Below the pieces are notes generated by a model, which was given only the letters and a program-made list of their open reading frames with translations, was not told where the DNA came from and did not search any database. DNA of 64,000 nucleotides from Halopseudomonas pertucinogena. GTDB taxonomy: Bacteria; Pseudomonadota; Gammaproteobacteria; Pseudomonadales; Pseudomonadaceae. This document shows positions 9,595 to 17,642 of this stretch, one piece after another; the first letter of the stretch is position 1; each line of letters opens with the position of its first letter. The stretch spans positions 302,255 through 366,254 of the forward strand of contig NZ_BMNN01000002.1 in assembly GCF_014646575.1 (NCBI RefSeq). Direction: 5' to 3'. Made by a program: the position numbers and the translations under genes.

Positions 9595-10701
9595 ATGTCC
9601 GAGATCGTGCTGGAGCTCAACGAACTGGCCTGCGGCTACGACGACACGCCTATCGTACATGAGCTGAGCCTGCATCTGCGGGCCGGCGATATCGGCTGCC
9701 TGCTGGGACCATCCGGCTGCGGCAAGACCACCACCCTGCGCAGCATCGCCGGCTTCGAGGCGGTCACCGCAGGCGAGATCCGGTTGCGCGGCGAGCTGCT
9801 GTCCAGCCCCACCACACGGGTGCCACCGGATCGCCGCCGCATCGGCATGGTATTCCAGGATTACGCGCTGTTTCCGCATCTCACCGTCAGCGAGAACATC
9901 GCCTTCGGCATCAGCCGGCACCCGCAGCGCCGGCGCATCGTCAGCGAACTGCTGGAGCTGGTCAATCTGGACCGGCTGGGCAACCGCTATCCCCACGAAC
10001 TGTCGGGGGGCCAGCAGCAGCGGGTGGCGCTGGCCCGGGCGCTGGCGCCGGAGCCTGCCCTGCTGCTGATGGACGAACCCTTCTCCAACCTCGATGGCGA
10101 CCTTCGCCGACGCCTGTCGGCCGAAGTGCGGGACATCCTCAAGGCCCGTGGCATCAGCGCCATGCTGGTCACCCACGATCAGAGCGAGGCCTTCGCCATG
10201 TGTGACCAGGTCGGCGTTCTGCGCGAGGGCCGGCTGCAGCAATGGGATACGCCCTACAACCTCTATCACGAACCGGCCACGCCCTTTGTCGCCAGCTTCA
10301 TCGGCCAGGGCTATTTCCTGCGTGGCCAGCTGCTCACTCCGGATACGGTGCAGACCGAGCTCGGCGTGATCCGCGGCAACCGTGCCTATCAGCTGCCCAC
10401 CGGCAGCGCAGTGGATGTGCTGCTGCGCCCGGATGACATCGTCGGCGAGGATGGCAGCGCGCTGACCGCGACCATCACCGGCAAGGTGTTTCTCGGCGCC
10501 ACCACCCTGTATCGCCTGCAACTGCCTACCGGCAGCACGGTGGAGACCCTGTTTCCGAGCCATGATGATCACCCGCTGGGCGAGGTACTGGGCATCCGCG
10601 TGGCAGCCGATCACCTGGTCATCTTCGCCGCCCAGGGCAGCGTCAACGTCAGCGCCACGCTGCCGCTTGAGCAGATGCTTGCGCAGGGTGATTCCGCCTG
10701 A
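9595..10701 (+). CDS. Orphan ABC transporter ATPase with TOBE domain (FbpC/PotA type)
   Basis: Protein of 368 residues. Walker A is GPSGCGKTT (near residue 38), the signature is LSGGQQQR, Walker B is LLLMDEPFSNLD, and the switch His is in VTHDQSEAFAMCD. Residues after about 240 form a TOBE-like substrate-sensing domain (VLLRPDDI). Such ATPases energise importers of ferric iron, spermidine or related solutes. No permease or binding-protein gene lies nearby, so its partners must be elsewhere. ATG 9595 follows the argF stop by 5 bp; a GTG overlapping the argF stop (9586) is possible. Confidence 0.9.
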   Translation: MSEIVLELNELACGYDDTPIVHELSLHLRAGDIGCLLGPSGCGKTTTLRSIAGFEAVTAGEIRLRGELLSSPTTRVPPDRRRIGMVFQDYALFPHLTVSENIAFGISRHPQRRRIVSELLELVNLDRLGNRYPHELSGGQQQRVALARALAPEPALLLMDEPFSNLDGDLRRRLSAEVRDILKARGISAMLVTHDQSEAFAMCDQVGVLREGRLQQWDTPYNLYHEPATPFVASFIGQGYFLRGQLLTPDTVQTELGVIRGNRAYQLPTGSAVDVLLRPDDIVGEDGSALTATITGKVFLGATTLYRLQLPTGSTVETLFPSHDDHPLGEVLGIRVAADHLVIFAAQGSVNVSATLPLEQMLAQGDSA

Positions 10702-10778
10702 GCGAGCGCGCGCTCTTGGCAAGCGGCTGACGGCTCCGGATAATGGCGGTTTTTCAATCCAGCCTGACGAGTCCATTC

Positions 10779-11261
10779 ATGCAGATAGCCAAAGACGCCG
10801 TGGTCCAGTTCCACTACACCCTGTTCGACGCCAAGGGCGAACAGATCGAAACCTCCCGCGATCACGAGCCGGTTCTCTACCTGCACGGTCAAGCGGGCCT
10901 GCTGGACGGGCTGGTCGAAGCGATGGAAGGTCGCTCCGCCGGTGACAGTTTCAGCATCGAGCTGCCGGTGGACAAGGCGTACGGTCCAGTGCGCCCCGAC
11001 GCGCTGCAGAAAGTCCAGATCAAGCACCTGCAGGGTGCCAGAAAGTGGAAGCCCGGCATGCTGGCGGTGATCCAGACCGAACAGGGTCCGCGCCAGGTCA
11101 CCGTGGTGAAGGTCGGCCACTCCCAGGCAGTGGTCGACAGCAACCATCCACTGGCCGGCCGCGATCTGAAGTTCGACGTGGAAATCCTGGCCGTGCGCCC
11201 CGCCACCGAGGACGAACTGGCCCACGGTCATGCTCATGGGGCAGGCGGCCATCAGCACTGA
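10779..11261 (+). CDS. FKBP-type peptidyl-prolyl isomerase, SlyD-like
   Basis: Protein of 160 residues with the SlyD architecture: a split FKBP domain (VVQFHYTLFDAKGEQIETS, then GLLDGLVEAMEGRSAGD) interrupted by an insert-in-flap region of about 50 residues. The chaperone/isomerase function resides in this fold. The C terminus is a short His-rich tail (HGHAHGAGGHQH) able to bind metal ions such as nickel, shorter than in E. coli SlyD. ATG 10779 matches the family N terminus (MQIAKDAVV); an upstream in-frame ATG at 10743 adds 12 unrelated residues. Confidence 0.9.
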   Translation: MQIAKDAVVQFHYTLFDAKGEQIETSRDHEPVLYLHGQAGLLDGLVEAMEGRSAGDSFSIELPVDKAYGPVRPDALQKVQIKHLQGARKWKPGMLAVIQTEQGPRQVTVVKVGHSQAVVDSNHPLAGRDLKFDVEILAVRPATEDELAHGHAHGAGGHQH

Positions 11262-11274
11262 GCCAGACCGCTCC

Positions 11275-11303
11275 CGCCCCGGATTCTGGCGATGTCCGGG
11301 GCG
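11275..11303. other. 9-bp GC-rich hairpin after the SlyD-like gene
   Basis: CGCCCCGGA (11275-11283) pairs perfectly with TCCGGGGCG (11295-11303) across 11 bases, 14 bp after the stop codon. No T-run follows directly, so intrinsic termination is uncertain. Together with the AT-rich inverted repeat at 11309-11358 it probably separates the SlyD-like transcript from the next gene. Confidence 0.4.
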
Positions 11304-11308
11304 CGACA

Positions 11309-11358
11309 AAAAACAACCCAAGCATTATTGACAGAAAAAGTGTATTATGGTTGTTTTT
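11309..11358. promoter_or_regulatory. 10-bp inverted repeat in an AT-rich leader
   Basis: AAAAACAACC (11309-11318) is perfectly repeated in inverse as GGTTGTTTTT (11349-11358), with 30 bases between that include TTGACA and TATTAT. The right arm ends in five Ts and lies 21 bp before the start of the SutA-like gene. It could be an operator bracketing the promoter, or a leader or terminator hairpin. Confidence 0.45.
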
Positions 11359-11379
11359 CATCACAAGGGAGCAGATTTG

Positions 11380-11628
11380 ATGTCAGCAAAACCCGCTGTT
11401 ACGGTTACCGCCAAGAAACCCACCAGGGCCGCAGCCAAACGCAAGCCGGAGCCGGCCGTCGCTACCAGTGAATCCATCGACGACCAGATCCAGGCGTTCC
11501 TCGCCGCAGGCGGAAAGATCCAGAGCATCCCCACCGGCACCAGTGGCCAGACCTATGGCGGACCACGGGGCAGAACCGCCGTCAAGAGCGCTGCCAAGCC
11601 AGCAGCCAAGACCGCCAGCAAGGCCTGA
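11380..11628 (+). CDS. Small basic protein with a SutA-like FLAAGGKIQSIP motif
   Basis: Protein of 82 residues. The first 30 are Lys/Ala/Pro-rich (KKPTRAAAKRKPEPA), then comes an ordered segment IDDQIQAFLAAGGKIQSIP, then YGGPRGRTAV and an Ala/Lys-rich tail (SAAKPAAKTASKA). The central motif resembles the conserved part of SutA, a small RNA-polymerase-binding regulator of slow-growing P. aeruginosa, recalled as containing FLARGGKVQEIE. The flanks differ: SutA has an acidic N terminus, whereas this protein is basic and histone-tail-like. ATG 11380 has AGGGAG 9 bases upstream. A role in transcription is an inference from the motif and charge. Confidence 0.72.
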   Translation: MSAKPAVTVTAKKPTRAAAKRKPEPAVATSESIDDQIQAFLAAGGKIQSIPTGTSGQTYGGPRGRTAVKSAAKPAAKTASKA

Positions 11629-11651
11629 TACACCCACCCCTGATCAGGGCG

Positions 11652-12140
11652 TCAGCGACGATTGCCACCGAGCAGTTGCAGATTCTCGTCATACAGCGCA
11701 GCCAGTAACGCTGTGCCATTACCGGCCACACGAAACCCGCCCCAGCGAGCCCGCTCGTAGACAGCGGCGGAGCCTTCTTCGAAGAAGAATGCGTTGGGTC
11801 CGATACTAGCGCCCCAATCACCCCGACGAATGCGCATGGAAATCACCCCCGGCTCGACGGCCGGCTGACTTCCGGTGCCCGCCAGCACCGCCCTGCCTTC
11901 CGCCCCCACATGCATATAAGCATAGGCGGGTTGTGGCTCGCCGGCGGGCAGCTGCGCGTCCACGGCAAAGCGCAGGGCCATGTAGTCGCCCTGCATCAAC
12001 GAACGCGGATCAACTGGTGCCAGCTCAAGCAGCACCAGTTGGCCGTCCCGCAATGTACGCTCGAATCCCAGCACCGCGTGAACCACCACCACGCCCACCA
12101 GCAGCCAGGCGGCCACGATCCCGCCACGCTCAATGCTCAT
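11652..12140 (-). CDS. GDYXXLXY-domain protein
   Basis: Protein of 162 residues with one N-terminal membrane helix (IVAAWLLVGVVVVHAVL). The defining motif sits near residue 51 as GDYMALRF, a slight variant of GDYXXLXY, after LELAPVDPRSLMQ. The rest is probably a beta-rich extracytoplasmic domain. The family is of unknown function and is characteristically encoded beside DUF2157/DUF4401 membrane proteins, exactly as here. ATG 12140 has GAGGG 5 bases upstream and overlaps the DUF4401 gene by 11 bp, indicating translational coupling. Confidence 0.85.
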   Translation of the reverse strand: MSIERGGIVAAWLLVGVVVVHAVLGFERTLRDGQLVLLELAPVDPRSLMQGDYMALRFAVDAQLPAGEPQPAYAYMHVGAEGRAVLAGTGSQPAVEPGVISMRIRRGDWGASIGPNAFFFEEGSAAVYERARWGGFRVAGNGTALLAALYDENLQLLGGNRR

Positions 12141-13191
12141 TTTCGCCCTCCCATTGCCGCAGCAGATATCCGCGCAGGCCGAGCAGCAGCAGGCCACTGA
12201 TCACCAGCAGCAGGGATTTGTGCAGCAGACTGATATGCAGCCCGTAGTAGAAATCACCCAGGTAGAGCAGCGCGCCCAGGCCCACCAGGACCGCCCAGAA
12301 ACGTTCGCAGGCATGAAACAGTGCCAACCAGAGCGCAGCAGCAACCAGCAACCCGGGCGCCTGCAGCCCCAACCCGCCCAGCAACAGCACCGCAGCGACC
12401 GCGGCGATACGCATCGGAGCGCTCAGCCCGCGACTCAGGCGCAGGGTGACACCGAGCAACAGAGCGCCGGCGCCCAGCGGGTACAACCAGCTCAGCACGA
12501 ATGCCATCCGCTGATCGACCAGCATGCCGAAGGACTCCATCCAGTGTCGCTGGGCAATCAGCGGCAGCCCCAGCGCGAGCAGCGTCGCTCCCCCGCCCGC
12601 CGCACGGTACAGCGCTGCCCATCGGGACCCCGCCCAGCGATGCCGCTGCCACCAGATCCAGGTCGCAGCCACCGCCAGCAGCAGGCCGTAGCATGCCAGA
12701 CCCGGATTCAGGCCCACCAGGGCGGCCCCGGCTGCCAGCGCTATCAGCGCGCACACCAGACGGTGGCTGCCGGCAGCCGGGGTCCACAGCATGCCACTGG
12801 CCAGCAGCATGGCCGCCAGCGCAGGGGGCCGATGCTGCCAGGTCTGCAGGGCATCAAGCTGAGCGACCGCCAGTACCAGCATGCCCTGCCCCGCGAGGGA
12901 AAGTGCCAGCCCCAGCTGGCCGGCAAATACACCTGAACGGCGCAACAGCCAGATGGCGGCTCCGAGCAGCAGCGCCCCAGCCGCGGCGGCCGTCGCCGGG
13001 CTGTCACCCAGCAGAGTGACCAGCGTACTGCCGATCAGCAGCGCGGCCGCCAGCCAGGCCGCAAGCCCCGCCAGCAGCACTACGAACCAGGGCACCCTGT
13101 CATGTCTGGCCAGCCGCTGCATCGCAGCCTGGTCGAGAATCCTCCGCTGATACAGGTGCTCCAGCAACCCCTGCTTCCACGTCCCGTTCAC
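12130..13191 (-). CDS. DUF4401 polytopic membrane protein
   Basis: Protein of 353 residues made almost entirely of hydrophobic helices (about 10-12), with an N-terminal soluble stretch (LLEHLYQRRILDQAAMQRLARH) and a basic/acidic tail ending EGENEH. It starts at GTG 13191, where GTGA overlaps the DUF2157 stop, with GGGAG about 10 bases upstream. A much longer frame reaching 14043 only shadows DUF2157. DUF4401 proteins have no established function; the fixed neighbourhood suggests a membrane complex with DUF2157 and GDYXXLXY. Confidence 0.82.
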   Translation of the reverse strand: MNGTWKQGLLEHLYQRRILDQAAMQRLARHDRVPWFVVLLAGLAAWLAAALLIGSTLVTLLGDSPATAAAAGALLLGAAIWLLRRSGVFAGQLGLALSLAGQGMLVLAVAQLDALQTWQHRPPALAAMLLASGMLWTPAAGSHRLVCALIALAAGAALVGLNPGLACYGLLLAVAATWIWWQRHRWAGSRWAALYRAAGGGATLLALGLPLIAQRHWMESFGMLVDQRMAFVLSWLYPLGAGALLLGVTLRLSRGLSAPMRIAAVAAVLLLGGLGLQAPGLLVAAALWLALFHACERFWAVLVGLGALLYLGDFYYGLHISLLHKSLLLVISGLLLLGLRGYLLRQWEGENEH

Positions 13192-14168
13192 TGTCTGGAC
13201 TCCCTGTACAGATGATGCAGCCACAACGTAGCCAGCGCACTGCCCACCAGTACCACCAACCCCAGCAGGTTGAGCAATGTGAAGTGGTCCACCCGATCCG
13301 CCAGCCAGTGCCCGAGCCCGGCGCTGCCCACCGCCACCAGCGAATAGGCCAGCAGCGCAAGCATGAGCAGGTCTCGCCGCAGTTCCAGATAGGTCGGGAT
13401 GGCCAGCAGATAAACCAGGCCCAGGCCCACGAGAAAGCCCCGATAGCCGCCCTGCTCCCAGCCAATGCCCGCGCCCAGGCTCAGCACCGCGAGCGCCATC
13501 AGCCCCGCCAGACGGGGCAGGATCCGCCCGGCGTTCGGTGCCAGATGGCGGCCCGCCAGTTCGAACAGCAACAGCATCACCAGGTTGCCGAACGCCATAC
13601 CGAACAGCGCACGGGCGCTGAAGGGGCCGACACCGGGCCAGCCCCGGGGCACGGCAAGGTAGAGCGCCAGGGCCAGGTTGGCGACCAGCCAGAACAGCAG
13701 CCAGCCGGCGGTGGATCTCGCCAGCAGCACCCAGGGCAGCATCAATACCGCCCAACCGGCGAACAGCTGCCAGATATCCGCTCCGGTCTGGTAAATCTGC
13801 CCGACCACCGCCAGCGCCGCTCCGGTGGTCAGCGCCGCGCCCACCAGACTGGCCCGGTACAGGGTCGACCCCGCCTGCAGAAACAGGGCTGCACCGGCAA
13901 AGCCGCTGAGCACCAGCAGCACGAGAGCCACCTTGTGCAGGCGATGCATGTCGTCCCAGTTGAAGGCGAAGAAGAAGATCACACCCAGCGCCAGCAACAG
14001 ACAGCCGAGAAACCCCAGCAAGCGATCCAGCGCCCACCGCCAATGCGCCGCGGTAGGCTTCGGTTCTGCCGGCGCCAGCGCCTGACCGGCCTGGCCGGGT
14101 GATAACAGACCCTGCTCCACCCAGCCCAGCAACTGGTCGCGCTGACGCAGCTCATCCAGTCGGTTCAT
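13188..14168 (-). CDS. DUF2157 polytopic membrane protein
   Basis: Protein of 326 residues. The N-terminal 40 residues form the soluble DUF2157 signature (LDELRQRDQLLGWVEQGLLS, then GQAGQAL), followed by about ten transmembrane helices starting near LLGFLGCLLLALGVIFFFAFNW. The start ATG 14168 overlaps the stop of the LplT-like gene as ATGA, and its own stop overlaps the DUF4401 start as GTGA. The family has no known biochemical role. Confidence 0.85.
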   Translation of the reverse strand: MNRLDELRQRDQLLGWVEQGLLSPGQAGQALAPAEPKPTAAHWRWALDRLLGFLGCLLLALGVIFFFAFNWDDMHRLHKVALVLLVLSGFAGAALFLQAGSTLYRASLVGAALTTGAALAVVGQIYQTGADIWQLFAGWAVLMLPWVLLARSTAGWLLFWLVANLALALYLAVPRGWPGVGPFSARALFGMAFGNLVMLLLFELAGRHLAPNAGRILPRLAGLMALAVLSLGAGIGWEQGGYRGFLVGLGLVYLLAIPTYLELRRDLLMLALLAYSLVAVGSAGLGHWLADRVDHFTLLNLLGLVVLVGSALATLWLHHLYRESRQ

Positions 14169-15481
14169 CTGCTTGCTCCCAGTCGCAGGCGCTGGACGAA
14201 CTCCGGCACACTGGTGAACAGGTAGATGGCGAAAGCCACGTTGAGCAGAGAGATGATCAGGAACAACTGGGGGATACTGACACCGGCCACACCCAGCATG
14301 AACATGGCAAATACCGCAGAGATCACCATCAGCAACGAGTTGAGAATATTGTTCGCGGCGATCACCCGGGACCGCTCGTGATCATCGGTGCGGGCCTGGA
14401 TCAGCGCATACAGCGGCACTATGTAGAAACCGCCGAACGTGCCCAGTCCGAGAATGCATCCCATGACCCACCAGGCCGCCGGCTGATGCAGCAGTTCCCG
14501 CCAGCTCAGCTGATCCAGCCCGACGGCGATCTGCCCAGCCCCGGCCCAGAGCAACAGCCCGAACAGCGTCAGTCCGGCTGCGCCAACCGGAACCAGCCCG
14601 AGACTCACTACCCTGCCCGTCAGCCGTTCGCAGAGCAGCGAGCCGGTCGCGATACCGATCGAGAAGACCGCCAGGATCAGGGTAACCACCGACTCGTCCC
14701 CGTGCAGATATTCATGGGTAAAGCCCGGTATCTGCGCCAGATAGGTCGCGCCGAGGAACCAGAACCAGGAGTTGGCCAGCAACGAACGGGATACCGTCTT
14801 CGACTGCCTGACCAGCCCCAGATGCAGGGTGCGGACCGACTGCCGCAGGATATTCCAGTCCAGCTGCAGCGAAGGCAGCGCAGCGGCGGTAGCGGGAATG
14901 CCCAGGCTGGCAATGAAGCCGGCCAGCGCAAAACCCAGCACCGCAAGCGACACCCACCAGGCCCACTGGTCACTGCTCATCAGCAATCCGGCGAACAGTG
15001 TGCCGCCGAGTATCGCCAGAAAGGTGCCCATTTCCACTAGGGCATTGCCGCCCAGCAATTCACGCTCCGCCAGATGCAGCGGCAATATCGAATACTTGAC
15101 CGGGCCGAACAGGGCGGACTGCGAGCCCATGGCAAAGAGCACGGCAAGCATCATGGGAAGATGGCCGAGCAATACGCTCGCCGACCCGAACAGCATGATC
15201 AGGATCTCGCCGAACTTGATCAGCCGGATGAGCCGATGCTTGGGGTACTTCTCACCCAGCTGGCCGCCGAGAGCGGAAAAAAGGAAGAACGGTAGAATGA
15301 ACAGCAACGCACTGAAATTGATCAGCACGTTGGGGTCCATGGTACTGCCCACCCGGAACAGGATAGCCAGCACCAGTGCCTGCTTGAACACGTTATCGTT
15401 GAATGCGCCGAGAAACTGGGTCACGAAATACGGCAGAAAGCGCCTGCTGCCCAACAACCTGAACTGCGAATGGTCCGCCAT
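14165..15481 (-). CDS. MFS transporter of the LplT/lysophospholipid type
   Basis: Protein of 438 residues with twelve predicted helices. The opening motif FVTQFLGAFNDNVFKQAL is typical of LplT and of the transporter half of LplT-acyltransferase fusions, which flip lysophospholipids across the inner membrane. No Aas acyltransferase follows; instead the gene heads the DUF2157-DUF4401-GDYXXLXY operon. I chose ATG 15481 because AAGGA lies 8 bases upstream; ATG 15490 directly abuts that site. The Shine-Dalgarno sits within a perfect 13-bp inverted repeat (15483-15521). Substrate remains inferred. Confidence 0.8.
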   Translation of the reverse strand: MADHSQFRLLGSRRFLPYFVTQFLGAFNDNVFKQALVLAILFRVGSTMDPNVLINFSALLFILPFFLFSALGGQLGEKYPKHRLIRLIKFGEILIMLFGSASVLLGHLPMMLAVLFAMGSQSALFGPVKYSILPLHLAERELLGGNALVEMGTFLAILGGTLFAGLLMSSDQWAWWVSLAVLGFALAGFIASLGIPATAAALPSLQLDWNILRQSVRTLHLGLVRQSKTVSRSLLANSWFWFLGATYLAQIPGFTHEYLHGDESVVTLILAVFSIGIATGSLLCERLTGRVVSLGLVPVGAAGLTLFGLLLWAGAGQIAVGLDQLSWRELLHQPAAWWVMGCILGLGTFGGFYIVPLYALIQARTDDHERSRVIAANNILNSLLMVISAVFAMFMLGVAGVSIPQLFLIISLLNVAFAIYLFTSVPEFVQRLRLGASR

Positions 15482-15482
15482 C

Positions 15483-15521
15483 GCTGTCATCCTTCTGATG
15501 GGAGTGCCGAAGGATGACAGC
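15483..15521 (-). promoter_or_regulatory. 13-bp perfect inverted repeat covering the ribosome binding site
   Basis: GCTGTCATCCTTC (15483-15495) and GAAGGATGACAGC (15509-15521) are exact reverse complements with a 13-base spacer. In the minus-strand mRNA the downstream arm contains the AAGGA ribosome binding site and ends one base before start codon ATG 15481. A hairpin here would hide the site. It may instead be a protein operator. It lies between the GPH symporter stop (15560) and the LplT-like start. Confidence 0.65.
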
Positions 15522-15559
15522 ATAGCGGAACAGGGCGCGAGTTACGCCCCTCCGTCAAT

Positions 15560-16999
15560 TCAGCGCTCGGCCAGCCCGATGGATTTCAGCCGCAGGTCGC
15601 GCCGCTCGATCCAGGACTGGATGCGCTCCTGCCGGGCTGAAGTCAGCGGGTAGCGCCTGGCCAGAAGGAACGCCGCCATGTACATGAGCACCGGACCGAT
15701 GATGTACAGAACCCGCAGCGACATCAGCGAGCCGTCCGAATGGTCGGTCTGGGTGGCATCGAAACCGACCAGCGCCAGCATGCCCAGCGACAGGCCCAGC
15801 CCGATCGCCATGGCCGACTTCTGCGCCATGCCGGACATCGCAAAGAACAGTCCGGTGCGATGCTCCTTGCTGCGCGCGGTATCCAGATCCACGATATCGG
15901 CGAGCATGGACAGCGGCAGGAACTGGAAGGCCGCGAAACAGAACCCCTTGAGCGCGAACATGACGGCGAAGGGCACCAGTTGACCGGCCTGCAGGAAGAA
16001 CATGCCCAGGATGCTGGCACTGGACACCGCCACCGCCACACAGAACGCATGGTGCTTGCCGATACGCCGTCCCAGCAGCAGCCAGAACGGGATGCCGAGG
16101 ATGCCGATACCGAAATAAAGCAGGTACATCAGCCCTATGTAGGCCTGGATCTGAATGACATGCTGCATGAAGAACACCGACATGGCGTTGCGGAAGGACT
16201 CGCCGGTGATGACGATCAGCAGGATCAGCATGAGCCGCTTGAACGGGCCGTTGTTCTTCAGGACGCGCAGCCCCTTCTTCCAGTCGGTCTTCTGTACCGA
16301 GCGGGGCGGCGCTTCCGGGACACGTGTCACCACCAGCAACACGGTGATCGGCAGCAGGACCAGCAGCAGCCAGCCCATGCCGGCGAGAATCGGGCCGTAC
16401 CCCATGCCCAGCTGCCCGTCCCGACCGACCAGCCAGATCATCGCCTGCATCAACGCACCTTCGGTTTCCCCTTCGGCAAACCGGCGGGCCATGGCCTGGA
16501 CGACGGCAGGCGCCAGCGCCGCGACGAACAGGCCGACCAGAACAAAACCCTCGCGGGAAGCCGTCACCCGGCTGCGCTGATGATAGAGCGGTGAGAGTTC
16601 GGCCCCCCAGGCACCGTAAGGCAGGGTCACCATGGTCCAGCCTATGTACATAAGTACGGTCCATATCGTCAGGTGCCAGAGCCCGGCCCCCTGCGGCGGC
16701 ATGAAGATCATTACTGTACTGATCAGCATCACCGGCGTACCCAGCACCAGCCACGGCTTGCGCCGCCCGAAGCGGGTCTGCCAGCGATCACTGATCATCC
16801 CCATGAGCGGGTCGGTGACCACGTCGGTCAGGCGGGCGAATACCAGAACCAGCGCCATCAACGCCATGTTGAGGCCCATTTCCTGGGCATAGAACGGCGG
16901 CAGATAGACCGCCAGCGGGTAACCGATGATGGCCAGGGGCATGCCCACCGATCCATGGATGAGGATGGTAGACCGCTTGAGAATTCCGGGCTCGCTCAT
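15560..16999 (-). CDS. GPH-family (MFS_2) cation:sugar-type symporter
   Basis: Protein of 479 residues with twelve helices and the glycoside-pentoside-hexuronide symporter motif: DVVTDPLMGMISDRWQTRFGRRKPW. Family members couple sodium or proton influx to uptake of sugars or related solutes. The central loop is long and charged (PEAPPRSVQKTDWKKGLRVL). No glycosidase or sugar catabolic gene lies next to it, so the substrate is unknown. ATG 16999 has GGAG 8 bases upstream; a GTG at 17008 is possible. Confidence 0.85.
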   Translation of the reverse strand: MSEPGILKRSTILIHGSVGMPLAIIGYPLAVYLPPFYAQEMGLNMALMALVLVFARLTDVVTDPLMGMISDRWQTRFGRRKPWLVLGTPVMLISTVMIFMPPQGAGLWHLTIWTVLMYIGWTMVTLPYGAWGAELSPLYHQRSRVTASREGFVLVGLFVAALAPAVVQAMARRFAEGETEGALMQAMIWLVGRDGQLGMGYGPILAGMGWLLLVLLPITVLLVVTRVPEAPPRSVQKTDWKKGLRVLKNNGPFKRLMLILLIVITGESFRNAMSVFFMQHVIQIQAYIGLMYLLYFGIGILGIPFWLLLGRRIGKHHAFCVAVAVSSASILGMFFLQAGQLVPFAVMFALKGFCFAAFQFLPLSMLADIVDLDTARSKEHRTGLFFAMSGMAQKSAMAIGLGLSLGMLALVGFDATQTDHSDGSLMSLRVLYIIGPVLMYMAAFLLARRYPLTSARQERIQSWIERRDLRLKSIGLAER

Positions 17000-17362
17000 T
17001 GACGCCACTCCACTGAGATTGGCAGGCGCGGCACCTGCCTTGTTGTAATTGTTCTCATCAACCGCCCTGCGCAGCGGTTATCCCGAGTCTATGTCAGGAC
17101 GGGTTGCCAGGTCCTACCCATTTCTTGGGAGGCCGCGCTGTCGCCGCTCGCCTGCGGCCTCAGCCGTCGCGGCACCCGCGCCGCGAGCGGCCTGAAGACA
17201 TTATAAAAGCCGAACATGGCCGGCATTCAGGCTGCTGATGACCCGCTAGCCGTACCGCTCTTCGCCCATTCCTCCCAACACGAATGCTACCGAGAATTGT
17301 TTGACAATCATTCTCATTGCGTTTAACGTGCAGTCATCGACTTCAAACCGGAGCAAGCGCCC
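17000..17362. other. Divergent intergenic region, GPH symporter / bfd
   Basis: This 363-bp gap holds no credible gene. Seen here: a GC-rich 9-bp inverted repeat (GCCGCTCGC at 17143-17151 and GCGAGCGGC at 17183-17191), a short AT-rich patch (ATTATAAAA near 17200), and the bfd promoter with its Fur box at its right end. Transcription must start in both directions. The middle could hide a small RNA, but nothing in the sequence demands it. Confidence 0.5.
17301..17329 (+). promoter_or_regulatory. bfd promoter overlapped by a Fur box
   Basis: A -35 TTGACA (17301-17306) and weak -10 TAACGT (17324-17329) are 17 bp apart. Across the -35 and spacer runs TGACAATCATTCTCATTGC (17302-17320), a good match to the Fur consensus (GATAATGATAATCATTATC), read most clearly on the other strand as GCAATGAGAATGATTGTCA. 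Iron-loaded Fur would block polymerase binding, so bfd should rise under iron starvation. Confidence 0.75.
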
Positions 17363-17572
17363 ATGTATGTATGTCTTTGCAAGGGAGTTACCGACACCCA
17401 GATCCGCGATGCGGTAACCGACGGTGCCTGCAGCATGCGCGACCTGCGCGAGCGCCTGGATGTAGCCACCCAGTGCGGCAAGTGCGGCCGGGAATGCAAA
17501 TCCATCATCAACGAATACCGCCAATCCGCCGGCGTGGGTTTCGTCAACCCAGCTCAGTTCTCGATGGCGTGA
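17363..17572 (+). CDS. bfd: Bacterioferritin-associated ferredoxin
   Basis: Protein of 69 residues with the [2Fe-2S] ligand pattern Cys4-X-Cys6 ... Cys38-X2-Cys41 (MYVCLCKGVTD, TQCGKCGREC). Bfd docks on BfrB and passes electrons to the stored ferric core so that iron can be released. GGAG lies 9 bases before ATG 17363. The Fur box over its promoter fits a role in mobilising iron when it is scarce. The bacterioferritin gene follows 117 bp downstream on the same strand. Confidence 0.95.
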   Translation: MYVCLCKGVTDTQIRDAVTDGACSMRDLRERLDVATQCGKCGRECKSIINEYRQSAGVGFVNPAQFSMA

Positions 17573-17642
17573 ATGCGTCCCGCATGCATTCGCTACTGCT
17601 TCCTATCTTCTTGATTTTCCTCCCGATTTGACAGCCCCTCCG

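Noticed and set aside
13192-14043. Extension of the DUF4401 frame to 637 residues
   Set aside because: The additional residues shadow DUF2157 in another frame; GTG 13191 with its overlap and ribosome binding site is the real start.
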